A stretch of DNA of 64,000 nucleotides. It comes from JAVVTR01 sp036653535. GTDB taxonomy: Bacteria > Bacteroidota > Bacteroidia > Bacteroidales > P3. The stretch lies in the NCBI GenBank assembly GCA_036653535.1, contig JAVVTR010000003.1:67194-131193 (forward strand). The letters are read 5' to 3'. The notes under the pieces are model-generated. The model did not search any database and was not told the DNA's origin. It was given only the letters and a program-made list of their open reading frames with translations. The position numbers and the translations under genes are program-made. Below, one piece after another: positions 42,977 through 53,497 of this stretch. The first letter of the stretch is position 1, and each line of letters starts with the position of its first letter.

Positions 42977-45900
42977 TTATTTAGCGCTATTTACTAATTC
43001 TTCGTATTCTTCCTTGGAATAAACAATATCATCTTTATAATCACATAAACCAGTTCCTGCAGGAATAAGATGCCCTACTAACACATTTTCTTTCAAACCT
43101 TCCAAATAATCTACCTTGGCATTTACGGCCGCATCGGTAAGAACTTTGGTGGTTTCTTGGAAAGAAGCTGCCGATAAGAAACTCTTCACTTGCAAAGAAG
43201 CCCTAGTTATACCTTGTAGTATTTGACGAGCCGTAGCAGGATTTGCTTCCCGAGCCTCTATCAATTTTAAGCCTTTTCTTCGCAATATGGAATTTTCGTC
43301 TCTCATGGCACGGGGCGTAAGTATTTGTCCTGCTTTTACATTTTCAGAATCACCACTATCCACAATCAATTTTTCGCCATAGATACGATCGTTTTCTGCA
43401 ATAAAATCTAATTTATTTACCAATTCACCTTCCAAAAAGTTGGTATCTCCCGGATCAATTACTTCTACCTTACGCATCATTTGACGTACAATCACTTCAA
43501 AATGCTTGTCGTTAATTTTCACCCCTTGTAAACGATAAACTTCCTGAACTTCATTTACAATATATTCCTGAACTTTCATTGGTCCTTTAATGGCTAATAT
43601 ATCTGCTGGAGTTATAGCTCCCTCCGATAAAGGGGTTCCTGCTTTAACATAGTCGTTTTCTTGAGCCAAAATTTGTTTGGAAGTAGGAATTAAATAAGAT
43701 TTAACTTCCTCCATTTTGGATGAAATAATTACCTCTCTATGACCACGTTTTAACTTTTTACCGAAACTTACTATTCCATCTATTTCTGCAACAATAGCAG
43801 GATCAGACGGATTTCGTGCTTCAAATAATTCCGTTACACGAGGAAGACCTCCTGTTATATCTCCAGATTTACCGAAAGAACGAGGTATTTTTACCATAAT
43901 CTCCCCGGCTTTAATCTTGTTATCATCATCTAATACCACGTGAGCCCCTACTGGAATATCGTATATTTTCAACACTTCTCCAGTAGAAGATACTACATTG
44001 ATAGAAGGATTTTTAGATTTTTGACGAGATTCTATAATTACCTTATCCTTATATCCAGTTTGATCGTCGGATTCTACACGGAAAGTAACGTTTTCAATTA
44101 AATTTTGGAACGACACTTTTCCGGAAACTTCTGAAACTATAACTGCATTGTAAGGATCCCAATCCGCTATTAATTGACCTGCTTTTACATCCGAATGGTT
44201 CTTTACATATAAAGAAGCACCATAAGGAATGTTTGCCGTAGCTAAAGCCACCTTGGTGTTTTTGTCTACAATTCTCATTTCTGCAGATCGACCTATAACC
44301 ATATCATGAGACATTCCATTACCAGCATCATAAAGTACGCTACGCAATTCGTCTATTTCTACCACCCCATCATATTTGGATTCTATACGAGCATTAGATC
44401 CTATATTTCCTCCAGCAACCCCACCGACGTGGAAAGTACGAAGAGTCAACTGGGTACCAGGTTCTCCAATAGACTGAGCCGCAATAACACCAACAGCTTC
44501 CCCTTTTTGAACCATTTTACTGGTAGCCAAATTTCGACCGTAACATTTAGCACAAACACCATGTTTCGACTCGCAAGTAAGTACAGAGCGGATTTCCACT
44601 TCTTCTATCGGAGAATCTTCTATAATTTGCGCAATTTCTTCTGTAATTTCCTCCCCTGCCCTTACAATTAATTCATTGGTTTGGGGATGATAAACATCTT
44701 CTATTGTGGTTCTTCCTAAAATTCTTTCATAAAGAGACTCTACCACTTCATCGTTCTTTTTTAAGGCTGTAGCCATAAGTCCTCTTTGGGTATGACAGTC
44801 TTCTTCTGAAACAATAACATCTTGGGAAACGTCCACCAAACGACGAGTTAAATAACCCGCATCTGCTGTTTTTAATGCCGTATCAGCCAAACCTTTACGA
44901 GCACCGTGAGTAGAAATAAAGTATTCCAATACCGAAAGGCCTTCCTTGAAGTTTGCCAAAATAGGATTTTCGATAATTTCCCCACCACTGGATCCCGATT
45001 TCTGAGGTTTAGCCATCAATCCACGCATACCACACAACTGACGAATTTGTTCTTTAGATCCACGGGCGCCAGAGTCCAACATCATGTACACAGGATTAAA
45101 ACCTTGTCTATCTGACGAAAGTTGTTTCATTACGGTGGTGGTCAACTTAGAATTCGTATGTGTCCAAATATCAATAATTTGATTATAACGTTCATTGTTA
45201 GTAATGAATCCCATATTATAGTTATTCATTACCTCTTCCACATCGCTATTGGCTTTGCTAATCAATTCTTCCTTAATAGAAGGAACAATAACATCTCCTA
45301 AATTGAAAGAAAGACTACCGCGATAAGCCGTATCGTATCCTAATTTTTTAATATCATCTAAAAATTGAACTGTTTTAGAAGTACCCGTTTTCTTTAGGAC
45401 ATCGGAAATTATATCTCTTAATGATTTTTTAGTTAACAACTCATTAATAAAACCATATTCCTTAGGTACGATTTCATTAAAAATAATTCTACCAACGGTT
45501 GTATCTAACAAATATGCAGACGAATCTGGCTTAGTAAGCCGCACTTTTACGTGCGCATGCATATCTACTTGTTTTTCATTATAAGCAATAATTGCTTCTT
45601 CCGCCGAATAAAATATGGTACCCTCTCCTTTTACCAAGTCTTTGCCTTCGCTTTTAAGACCTTTGGTAAGATAATATAAACCCAATACCATGTCTTGAGA
45701 TGGTACCGTGATAGGAGCTCCATTAGCCGGATTCAAAATATTGTGAGAAGCCAACATCAAAAGTTGAGCTTCAAGAATTGCTGCATTACCAAGTGGAACG
45801 TGAACCGCCATTTGGTCTCCATCAAAGTCCGCATTGAAAGCCGTACATACCAAAGGATGCAAACGCATGGCTTTTCCTTCGACTAATTTGGGTTGAAATG

Positions 45901-47248
45901 CCTGAATACCTAAACGGTGCAAAGTAGGTGCACGGTTTAACAAAACAGGATGTCCTTTAAGGATATTTTCCAAAATATCCCAAACCACAGGATCTTTGCG
46001 CTCTACAATTTTCTTAGCCGATTTTACCGTCTTTACAATTCCTCTTTCGAGCATTTTACGGATAATAAAAGGCTTAAACAATTCAGAAGCCATTTCCTTA
46101 GGTAGACCACATTCGTTCATTTTCAAATCAGGCCCTACTACAATAACGGAACGTCCAGAATAATCCACCCGTTTCCCCAATAAATTCTGACGGAAACGTC
46201 CTTGCTTTCCTTTCAAACTATCGGACAAGGATTTTAACATCCGAGTTCCATCACTTTTAGCAGAACGAGTTTTACGAGAATTATCGAAAAGAGAATCTAC
46301 TGCTTCTTGTAACATGCGCTTTTCATTTCGCATAATTACATCTGGAGCCTTAATTTCTATTAATTTTTTCAAACGATTATTACGAATAATAACCCTTCTA
46401 TATAAATCATTTAAATCGGAAGTAGCAAAACGTCCACCATCTAATGGCACCAACGGACGCAAATCGGGAGGTATAACAGGAATAACTTTCATAATCATCC
46501 ATTCTGGACGATTATCTATTCTTTGTTGAGATTCACGGAAAGCTTCTACTACATTTAAACGCTTGAGTGCTTCTTGCTTCCTTTGTTGGGACGTTTCTTT
46601 ATTAGCACGGTCTCTTAATTCATAAGAAAGAGCATCTAAATCCAAACGTTTTAATAAATCCGACAAAGCCTCCCCGCCCATTTTAGCAATAAATTTATTG
46701 GGATCTTCATCTTCTAAAAGTTGATTATCCGCAGGAAGAGAATCTATAATGGCATAATATTCTTCATCCGATAAAAATTGCATGTATTCCACCCCATCCT
46801 TTTCCTTAATCCCCGCTTGAATCACTACATATTTTTCATAATAAATAATGGTTTCCAATTTTTTGGTCTGTATTCCCAATAAAGCGCCTATTTTATTAGG
46901 CAGGGAGCGAAAGAACCAAATATGAGCTACAGGAACCACTAATTGGATGTGTCCCATACGCTCACGACGTACTCTTTTTTCTGTAACTTCTACCCCACAG
47001 CGGTCACAAACAATTCCTTTGTAACGAATTCGTTTGTACTTTCCGCAATGACATTCCCAGTCTTTAGTAGGACCAAAAATTCTTTCACAGAAAAGGCCAT
47101 CCCTTTCCGGTTTATAGGTACGATAATTGATGGTTTCCGGTTTGGTAACTTCTCCGTGCGAACGTTCAAGTATCGTTTCAGGAGAAGCCAAACTAATCGT
47201 GATTTTACTGAAATCCAGCGCAACTGGACCTTCTTTTTTCAACGCCAT
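42977..47248 (-). CDS. rpoC: RNA polymerase beta' subunit
   Basis: 1423 residues. The N-terminal zinc site is 'CHCGKYKRIRYKGIVCDRCG' (about 66-85). The catalytic Mg site is 'NADFDGDQMAVH', and a second zinc set appears in 'CESKHGVCAKCYGRNL'. The bridge helix and trigger loop are intact. It forms the catalytic core with RpoB. It is separated from rpoB by 104 bases containing a perfect 19-bp hairpin. No internal stop or frame disruption is seen, and antisense frames inside it are shadows. The identification is secure. Confidence 0.99.
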   Translation of the reverse strand: MALKKEGPVALDFSKITISLASPETILERSHGEVTKPETINYRTYKPERDGLFCERIFGPTKDWECHCGKYKRIRYKGIVCDRCGVEVTEKRVRRERMGHIQLVVPVAHIWFFRSLPNKIGALLGIQTKKLETIIYYEKYVVIQAGIKEKDGVEYMQFLSDEEYYAIIDSLPADNQLLEDEDPNKFIAKMGGEALSDLLKRLDLDALSYELRDRANKETSQQRKQEALKRLNVVEAFRESQQRIDNRPEWMIMKVIPVIPPDLRPLVPLDGGRFATSDLNDLYRRVIIRNNRLKKLIEIKAPDVIMRNEKRMLQEAVDSLFDNSRKTRSAKSDGTRMLKSLSDSLKGKQGRFRQNLLGKRVDYSGRSVIVVGPDLKMNECGLPKEMASELFKPFIIRKMLERGIVKTVKSAKKIVERKDPVVWDILENILKGHPVLLNRAPTLHRLGIQAFQPKLVEGKAMRLHPLVCTAFNADFDGDQMAVHVPLGNAAILEAQLLMLASHNILNPANGAPITVPSQDMVLGLYYLTKGLKSEGKDLVKGEGTIFYSAEEAIIAYNEKQVDMHAHVKVRLTKPDSSAYLLDTTVGRIIFNEIVPKEYGFINELLTKKSLRDIISDVLKKTGTSKTVQFLDDIKKLGYDTAYRGSLSFNLGDVIVPSIKEELISKANSDVEEVMNNYNMGFITNNERYNQIIDIWTHTNSKLTTTVMKQLSSDRQGFNPVYMMLDSGARGSKEQIRQLCGMRGLMAKPQKSGSSGGEIIENPILANFKEGLSVLEYFISTHGARKGLADTALKTADAGYLTRRLVDVSQDVIVSEEDCHTQRGLMATALKKNDEVVESLYERILGRTTIEDVYHPQTNELIVRAGEEITEEIAQIIEDSPIEEVEIRSVLTCESKHGVCAKCYGRNLATSKMVQKGEAVGVIAAQSIGEPGTQLTLRTFHVGGVAGGNIGSNARIESKYDGVVEIDELRSVLYDAGNGMSHDMVIGRSAEMRIVDKNTKVALATANIPYGASLYVKNHSDVKAGQLIADWDPYNAVIVSEVSGKVSFQNLIENVTFRVESDDQTGYKDKVIIESRQKSKNPSINVVSSTGEVLKIYDIPVGAHVVLDDDNKIKAGEIMVKIPRSFGKSGDITGGLPRVTELFEARNPSDPAIVAEIDGIVSFGKKLKRGHREVIISSKMEEVKSYLIPTSKQILAQENDYVKAGTPLSEGAITPADILAIKGPMKVQEYIVNEVQEVYRLQGVKINDKHFEVIVRQMMRKVEVIDPGDTNFLEGELVNKLDFIAENDRIYGEKLIVDSGDSENVKAGQILTPRAMRDENSILRRKGLKLIEAREANPATARQILQGITRASLQVKSFLSAASFQETTKVLTDAAVNAKVDYLEGLKENVLVGHLIPAGTGLCDYKDDIVYSKEEYEELVNSAK

Positions 47249-47300
47249 ATATGTTGTAAAATTGAATGTTTAAAACTAACTACTCGGAACAGAACTTTTA

Positions 47301-47345
47301 AAACGTTTTTTATACTTCCTTAAGGTGGAAGTATAAAAAACGTTT
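47301..47345 (-). promoter_or_regulatory. 19-bp perfect hairpin between rpoB and rpoC
   Basis: Arms 47301-47319 and 47327-47345 are exact complements with a 7-base loop. It lies within the 104-base rpoB/rpoC spacer and ends with T-rich sequence on the minus strand. It could be a partial terminator, processing site or mRNA-stability element. Confidence 0.75.
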
Positions 47346-47352
47346 CTATTTT

Positions 47353-50300
47353 TTAAGTGAAAGAAATTTCAAGTCCCAATCCTCTCAATTCATTCACCAA
47401 TACATTAAAGGATTCCGGAATAGCCGGTGTGGGCATATTCTCCCCTTTAACGATGGCTTCATAGGTCTTGGCTCTACCGATTACATCATCGGATTTTACC
47501 GTCAATACTTCTTGCAATATATTTGCTGCACCAAAAGCTTCCAAAGCCCAAATTTCCATTTCTCCGAAACGCTGTCCCCCAAATTGAGCCTTACCACCTA
47601 AGGGTTGTTGTGTTATGAGAGAATACGGTCCTATAGATCTCGCATGCATTTTATCGTCAATCATGTGGTGTAGTTTAATCATATAGATATAACCCACCGT
47701 CGCTGGTTGATCGAAACGTTCTCCGGTTCCTCCATCATAAAGATAGGTTCTACCATATTGTGGCAGATCGGCTTTGGCAATATATTCGTCAATCTCTTCT
47801 GGAGTGGCACCATCAAAAATAGGAGTAGCAAACTGTAAATTTAATTTTTTTCCTGCCCAACCTAAAACAGTTTCATATATCTGTCCTAAATTCATACGAG
47901 AAGGCACCCCTAATGGATTTAATACTATATCTACAGGAGTTCCATCGGCAAGAAATGGCATGTCTTCCGCTCTTACGATTTTGGCTACAATACCTTTATT
48001 TCCATGGCGTCCAGCCATCTTATCCCCAATTCTAAGTTTACGCTTTTTAGCAATGGTTACTTTTGCCATCTGCACTATTCCTACTGGGAGTTCATCGCCT
48101 ACCGTGGCTACAAATTTATCTCTTTGAAAACGTCCAAATAACTCACGATATTTAATATTGTAATTATTCAAAAGACATTTTACCATTACATTAACTTCCT
48201 CATCCGTAGTCCACTTAGAAGGATTGATGTTCTGATAATCCAAGTCCATTAAGGCCTTAGGCGTAAATTTAGATTTTTTAGTAATAAGTTCTTCTTTTAA
48301 ATTACTGTAAACACCAGCCGATTTATTACCACCTAATATCACCAATAACTTATCTATCAACTTATTCTTTAAGTCTTGAGATTCTTTATTAAAATCTTTT
48401 TCCAAAGACTTTACCACATCTTTATCTTTAGCCTTGCTCTTACGATCTTTAATAATTCGAGAGAAAAGACGTTTGTCTATAACCACCCCACTTACCGAGG
48501 GAGGTACTTTCAAAGAAGCATCTTTTACATCTCCGGCTTTATCCCCAAAAATAGCCCTCAATAGTTTTTCTTCTGGCGTAGGATCCGATTCTCCCTTAGG
48601 AGTGATCTTCCCTATAAGAATATCGCCTTCTTTTACTTCGGCACCAATACGTATTAAACCAGTACTATCCAAATCCTTAGTAGCATCTTGACTTACATTG
48701 GGAATATCATCGGTCAATTCTTCCATTCCTCTTTTGGTTTCCCGCACGTCTAAGGTGTATTCATCCACGTGAATAGAAGTGAAAAGATCTTCTTTAATTA
48801 CTTTTTCGGAGATAACAATAGCATCTTCAAAATTATAACCTTTCCAAGGCATAAAAGCTACCATTAAATTCCTTCCCAAGGCCAATTCTCCATTTTGTGT
48901 AGCATATCCCTCACACAAGACCATGTCTTTCTTTACTTGATCGCCTTTGCGAACAATAGGAGTAAGGTTAATACAAGAACTTTGATTGGTTCTTTGGAAT
49001 TTAATAAGATTATAGGTTTTTAACTCATCGTCGAAACTGGTCAAACGAGCTTTTTCATCCATCTCATAACGAATGGTAATGGTATTCGCATCTACGTATG
49101 TAACAGTACCATCTCCTTCGGCGTTAATCAATACCCGAGAATCATGAGCAACATAAGGTTCCAATCCTGTACCAACAATAGGAACTTCCGGATTCAACAA
49201 AGGTACAGCCTGACGCATCATATTGGAGCCCATCAAGGCACGGTTCGCATCATCATGTTCCAAAAATGGAATTAAGGACGCCGCTATAGATGCAATTTGA
49301 TTGGGAGCCACATCCATAAGACTTACCTTTTCTTTTTCTACAATAGGAAAATCGGCTAAGTGTCTAACTTTTAAATGATTTTCTTTTATAGAACCATCCT
49401 TTTCAAGAATAGTACAAGCCTGAGCAATAATTTGATCCTCTTCCTTTTCTGCGGTAAGATAAATTGGCTTATCATTAATAGCCACTTTACCATTGGTTAC
49501 CTTATAGTAAGGAGTTTCTATAAAACCTAATTTATTAATTATTGCAAAAACACAAAGAGAAGAAATAAGACCAATATTAGGCCCTTCAGGAGTTTCTATG
49601 GTACATAAACGACCATAATGAGTATAATGCACGTCTCGCACTTCAAATCCGGCTCTCTCTCTCGACAAACCTCCTGGTCCTAAAGCCGATATACGACGTT
49701 TATGGGTGACTTCCGACAATGGATTGGTTTGATCCATAAATTGCGAAAGTTGATTGGTTCCAAAAAAGGAATTGATAACCGAAGAAAGTGTTTTAGCATT
49801 GATCAAATCCATAGGCGTAAACACTTCATTATCGCGTACATTCATACGTTCTCTAATGGTACGAGCCATACGGTTTAAACCAACTCCAAATTGCGCATAT
49901 AACTGCTCTCCTACGGTACGAACACGACGATTACTCAAGTGGTCGATATCATCCACTTCTGCATGTGAATTAATTAATTCTATCAAATGCTTAATAATGC
50001 AAATAATATCTTCTTGTGTAAGTACCCTTGTTTCCAAAGGTGTATTTAATTCCAATTTACGATTTATTCTATAACGCCCTACTTCCCCTAAATCGTAACG
50101 TTTATCGGAAAAAAACAATTTTTCAATAATACCGCGCGCCGTTTCTTCATCGGGCGGTTCTGCATTTCTCAATTGCCTGTATATAAATTCCACAGCCTCT
50201 TTGGCATTATTGGCTGCATCTTTTTGCAAAGTATTAAAAATAATGGAATAATCTAAGTTATTATCTATATCCTCTTTGTGTATCAATATAGACTTAATTC

Positions 50301-51159
50301 CAGCATCCACAATTAAATCTATATGTTTTTCTTCCAATTCGGTTTCCCTATCAATAATAACTTCGGTTCTTTCAATAGAAACCACTTCTCCCGTATCTTC
50401 ATCTACGAAATCTTCTACCCATGTACGAACAACACGAGCAGCTAAACGGCTTCCTATATATTTTTTCAATCCCGATTTGCTCACTTTAACTTCCTGTGCC
50501 AAATCAAAAATTTCCAGAATATCCTTGTCTGTTTCATATCCTATTGCCCGTAAAAGCGTGGTAATAGGTAATTTCTTTTTACGATCAATATAGGCGTACA
50601 TCACGTTATTGATGTCGGTGGTGAATTCCATCCAAGACCCCTTAAATGGGATAATACGAGCAGAATATAATTGTTGACCGTTAGTATGGTAACTTGTTCC
50701 AAAAAAGACACCTGGAGAACGATGTAGTTGAGATACTATCACTCTTTCTGCCCCATTTACGACAAAGGAACCACTTGGTGTCATATATGGAATCATACCC
50801 AAATACACTTCTTGTATAATGTCTTTAAAATCTTCGTGTTCACTATCCGTACAGAATAGTTTTAACTTAGCTTTCAGGGGCACACTATAGGTAAGCCCTC
50901 TTTCTATACAATCCTCAATGCTATAACGAGGCGGATCTATAAAATAGTCTAAAAATTCGAGCACAAAATTATTACGTGCATCAGTAATGGGAAAATTTTC
51001 TGCAAAAACCTTGTATAGACCTTCGTCAATACGATTTTCGGGATTCGTTTCCAATTGAAAAAAATCACGAAAAGATTTCAATTGAATGTCGAGAAAATCT
51101 ATATGCTCAGCCGGCTTGGTTGAGGCAAAATTTATTTTTTTTACAGCTTTCGTTGACAA
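47353..51159 (-). CDS. rpoB: RNA polymerase beta subunit
   Basis: 1268 residues. Conserved regions include 'FFGTNQLSQFMDQTNPLSEVTHKRRISALGPGGL' (rifampicin-pocket region, about residues 461-494), 'GRHGNKGIVAKI' and 'PLGGKAQFGGQRFGEMEIWALEA'. The rifampicin-contact residues seem wild type (Asp and His present in 'FMDQTNPLSEVTHKRR'). It pairs with RpoC. A hairpin lies between rplL and this gene (51224-51262) and another between it and rpoC. The identification is secure. Confidence 0.99.
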   Translation of the reverse strand: MSTKAVKKINFASTKPAEHIDFLDIQLKSFRDFFQLETNPENRIDEGLYKVFAENFPITDARNNFVLEFLDYFIDPPRYSIEDCIERGLTYSVPLKAKLKLFCTDSEHEDFKDIIQEVYLGMIPYMTPSGSFVVNGAERVIVSQLHRSPGVFFGTSYHTNGQQLYSARIIPFKGSWMEFTTDINNVMYAYIDRKKKLPITTLLRAIGYETDKDILEIFDLAQEVKVSKSGLKKYIGSRLAARVVRTWVEDFVDEDTGEVVSIERTEVIIDRETELEEKHIDLIVDAGIKSILIHKEDIDNNLDYSIIFNTLQKDAANNAKEAVEFIYRQLRNAEPPDEETARGIIEKLFFSDKRYDLGEVGRYRINRKLELNTPLETRVLTQEDIICIIKHLIELINSHAEVDDIDHLSNRRVRTVGEQLYAQFGVGLNRMARTIRERMNVRDNEVFTPMDLINAKTLSSVINSFFGTNQLSQFMDQTNPLSEVTHKRRISALGPGGLSRERAGFEVRDVHYTHYGRLCTIETPEGPNIGLISSLCVFAIINKLGFIETPYYKVTNGKVAINDKPIYLTAEKEEDQIIAQACTILEKDGSIKENHLKVRHLADFPIVEKEKVSLMDVAPNQIASIAASLIPFLEHDDANRALMGSNMMRQAVPLLNPEVPIVGTGLEPYVAHDSRVLINAEGDGTVTYVDANTITIRYEMDEKARLTSFDDELKTYNLIKFQRTNQSSCINLTPIVRKGDQVKKDMVLCEGYATQNGELALGRNLMVAFMPWKGYNFEDAIVISEKVIKEDLFTSIHVDEYTLDVRETKRGMEELTDDIPNVSQDATKDLDSTGLIRIGAEVKEGDILIGKITPKGESDPTPEEKLLRAIFGDKAGDVKDASLKVPPSVSGVVIDKRLFSRIIKDRKSKAKDKDVVKSLEKDFNKESQDLKNKLIDKLLVILGGNKSAGVYSNLKEELITKKSKFTPKALMDLDYQNINPSKWTTDEEVNVMVKCLLNNYNIKYRELFGRFQRDKFVATVGDELPVGIVQMAKVTIAKKRKLRIGDKMAGRHGNKGIVAKIVRAEDMPFLADGTPVDIVLNPLGVPSRMNLGQIYETVLGWAGKKLNLQFATPIFDGATPEEIDEYIAKADLPQYGRTYLYDGGTGERFDQPATVGYIYMIKLHHMIDDKMHARSIGPYSLITQQPLGGKAQFGGQRFGEMEIWALEAFGAANILQEVLTVKSDDVIGRAKTYEAIVKGENMPTPAIPESFNVLVNELRGLGLEISFT

Positions 51160-51223
51160 AGTAGTATGGTTTTAATTAAAGGAAAAATTTGATAAAAACA
51201 CCAGCGCCAATGTAAATTAAAAT

Positions 51224-51262
51224 AAGGAACACGACTTTTAAGTACTAAAAGTCATGTTCCTT
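51224..51262 (-). promoter_or_regulatory. 17-bp hairpin between rplL and rpoB
   Basis: Arms 51224-51240 and 51246-51262 pair with one G-U wobble when read as minus-strand RNA (a mismatch on the plus strand), showing that the minus transcript is the functional one. This is the place where E. coli has an attenuator and an RNase III site in the rplJL-rpoBC unit. Confidence 0.8.
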
Positions 51263-51284
51263 TGGCATATTTAAGAAACAAAAA

Positions 51285-51659
51285 TTATTTCATTTCTACT
51301 TCTGCACCCGCTTCTTCTAAACTTTTTTTCAAAGCTTCTGCTTCGGCTTTAGCAATACCTTCTTTTATTGGTTTTGGAGCGCTGTCAACTAAATCTTTAG
51401 CTTCTTTCAATCCAAGGCTGGCCAATTCTTTTACCAATTTTACTACGGCTAATTTATTTGCGCCTGCGGATTTCAATATTACATCAAAAGCTGATTTTTC
51501 TTCTACTGCGGCGGCTCCACCGGCAGCAGGAGCTGCTACGGCTACAGCAGCAGCGGCTGGTTCAATACCATATTCTGCTTTTAAAACGTCTGCTAATTCT
51601 TTTACTTCTTTAACCGTTAAGTTAACTAATTGTTCTGCTAATACTTTAATGTCTGCCAT
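51285..51659 (-). CDS. rplL: 50S ribosomal protein L7/L12
   Basis: 124 residues with the dimerising N-terminus, an alanine-rich hinge ('PAAAAVAVAAPAAGGAAAV', about 34-52) and a C-terminal domain containing 'KSAGANKLAVVKLVKELASLGLKEAKDLVD'-like factor-binding helices (about 62-92). It forms the ribosomal stalk that recruits translation factors. It follows rplJ by 51 bases and precedes the hairpin at 51224-51262. The identification is secure. Confidence 0.98.
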   Translation of the reverse strand: MADIKVLAEQLVNLTVKEVKELADVLKAEYGIEPAAAAVAVAAPAAGGAAAVEEKSAFDVILKSAGANKLAVVKLVKELASLGLKEAKDLVDSAPKPIKEGIAKAEAEALKKSLEEAGAEVEMK

Positions 51660-51710
51660 TGTATTATTTTTTTTTAATGGTTTCTAAATAATTTGTTTTA
51701 ATACCTTACT

Positions 51711-52232
51711 TTACTCGGCTCTTTCCGATAATGTTTTTACTACGCCTGCAAGAGTACGGGGAGCAGATTGTAATGCACCCACAACATTTTGCATTGGAGA
51801 TTGTAATAACATTATGATATCACCAATCAATTCTGTCTTAGACTTAATATGAACTAAAGTTTCCAGATTGTTGTCTCCTAAGTAGAAGCATTCTTCTACA
51901 TAAGCGCCCTTTAATACGGGTTTACCTGAAGTTTTTCTAAATTCTTGAATAAGTTGTGCAGGTGCGTTATTTACATCCGAAAGCATAATTGCAGAGGATC
52001 CTTTTAATGCAGGATCCAATTCGGAGTAATCCATACCCGTTTTTTCTAAGGCTTTTTTTAGTAAGGTATTTTTTACCATGATTAATTTGACTTCGCGTCG
52101 AAAACAAGCACGTCTAAGCTTATTGGTATCGGCAGCATTCAAACCTGTAATGTCTGTCACATACATGTAAGCTTTGGCGGCGATCTGTTTATAGACTTCG
52201 TCAACTAATTGGCTTTTTTCTTCTTTCTTCAT
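51711..52232 (-). CDS. rplJ: 50S ribosomal protein L10
   Basis: 173 residues: an N-terminal RNA-binding region ('KKEEKSQLVDEVYKQIAAKA', 'DITGLNAADTNKLRR') and a C-terminal helix that holds L7/L12 dimers. It is the stalk base. The 36-base gap to rplA is too short for the classical L10 autoregulatory leader seen in E. coli, so control must act elsewhere in the transcript or by another route. The identification is secure. Confidence 0.97.
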   Translation of the reverse strand: MKKEEKSQLVDEVYKQIAAKAYMYVTDITGLNAADTNKLRRACFRREVKLIMVKNTLLKKALEKTGMDYSELDPALKGSSAIMLSDVNNAPAQLIQEFRKTSGKPVLKGAYVEECFYLGDNNLETLVHIKSKTELIGDIIMLLQSPMQNVVGALQSAPRTLAGVVKTLSERAE

Positions 52233-52268
52233 ACCTTGTTACTTTACCAGATTGAATTTTAAATTGGA

Positions 52269-52958
52269 CTAAATAGACTTAGGGTCAATTTGAATTCCGG
52301 GGCTCATGGTACTGGACATAAAAATACTATTTATGTACGTTCCTTTTGCCGCCGAAGGTTTCAACTTAACAATAGTTTGAAGTACTTCCCGTGCATTGTC
52401 TGCAATTTTGTCTGCCTCAAAAGAAGCTTTTGCAACACTCGCATGAATAATACCAAACTTGTCTACTTTGAAGTCGATTTTACCAGCTTTTACTTCCTGA
52501 ACAGCTTTGGCTACATCCATAGTCACCGTTCCGGTCTTAGGATTAGGCATTAGACCACGGGGGCCTAAAATCTTACCCAGAGCACCTACTTTAGGCATTA
52601 CGCTCGGCATGGTAATTACAACGTCAATGTCCGTCCAACCGCCTTTTATTTTTGTTACGTATTCTTCTAATCCGTAATAATCGGCTCCGGCTGCTTTTGC
52701 TTCTTCTATTTTATCGGGTGTACAAAGAACCAGTACTCTTACGTCTTTACCAGTTCCATGAGGTAAGGTCACCACGCCACGCACCATTTGGTTCGCTTTA
52801 CGAGGATCTACCCCTAAACGTATATCCAAATCAATAGAAGCATCGAATTTCGTAAATGTAACGTCTTTAACGAGCTTCGCAGCTTCGTCTACCGTATATA
52901 TTTTCGTTTTATCGACTTTGGCTAAAGCTACTTTTCTTTTTTTAGATGTTTTTGCCAT
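52269..52958 (-). CDS. rplA: 50S ribosomal protein L1
   Basis: 229 residues with 'DLDIRLGVDPRKANQMVRG' and 'LPHGTGKDVRVLV' near the N-terminus, and 'RGLMPNPKTGTVT' (about 134-146), the L1 signature. It binds 23S rRNA at the E site and often represses its own operon. It follows rplK by 50 bases. The identification is secure. Confidence 0.98.
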   Translation of the reverse strand: MAKTSKKRKVALAKVDKTKIYTVDEAAKLVKDVTFTKFDASIDLDIRLGVDPRKANQMVRGVVTLPHGTGKDVRVLVLCTPDKIEEAKAAGADYYGLEEYVTKIKGGWTDIDVVITMPSVMPKVGALGKILGPRGLMPNPKTGTVTMDVAKAVQEVKAGKIDFKVDKFGIIHASVAKASFEADKIADNAREVLQTIVKLKPSAAKGTYINSIFMSSTMSPGIQIDPKSI

Positions 52959-53008
52959 TGATTGTTGTTTGTTAAATTGGTTATGAAGCTTTTAAACTTC
53001 TAAATAAA

Positions 53009-53449
53009 TTACAAGGATGGCATATCGCCTTTAACTTCTATCCCCATACTTCGAGCTGTACCTGCAACCATTTTCATGGCTGATTCTATGGTAAAGCAAT
53101 TTAAGTCGGGCATTTTAGCTTCAGCAATTGTCTTAACCTGATCCCAAGTTACATTAGCTACCTTGTCGCGATTAGGTTCAGCGGAACCTTTCTTTGCTTT
53201 AGAAAGTTCTTTTAACTGAACGGCAACCGGTGGAGTTTTTACTACAAAATCGAAAGATTTATCGGAATACACAGTAATAATAACTGGAAGAATTTTCCCA
53301 GCACCATCTTGTGTACGCGCGTTAAACTGCTTACAAAATTCCATAATATTAACCCCTTTAGCACCTAATGCAGGTCCTATAGGAGGGGAAGGATTGGCGG
53401 CACCACCCTTAATTTGCAATTTGATTAATGCACTAACTTGTTTTGCCAT
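53009..53449 (-). CDS. rplK: 50S ribosomal protein L11
   Basis: 146 residues. 'IKLQIKGGAANPSPPIGPALG' (proline-rich N-domain, about 9-29) and 'KMPDLNCFTIESAMKMVAGTARSMGIEV' (C-terminal rRNA-binding domain) are diagnostic. It forms part of the GTPase-associated centre with L10/L7-L12. It follows nusG by 48 bases. The identification is secure. Confidence 0.98.
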   Translation of the reverse strand: MAKQVSALIKLQIKGGAANPSPPIGPALGAKGVNIMEFCKQFNARTQDGAGKILPVIITVYSDKSFDFVVKTPPVAVQLKELSKAKKGSAEPNRDKVANVTWDQVKTIAEAKMPDLNCFTIESAMKMVAGTARSMGIEVKGDMPSL

Positions 53450-53497
53450 TTTACTGTTTGTTTAAATGTTTAACAGTTGGAACCAAATGAAGCTATA

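Noticed and set aside
44306..44671. Long plus-strand frames inside rpoC and rpoB (several)
   Set aside because: They are antisense to well-conserved essential genes, with low-complexity translations and no start signal, so they are shadows.
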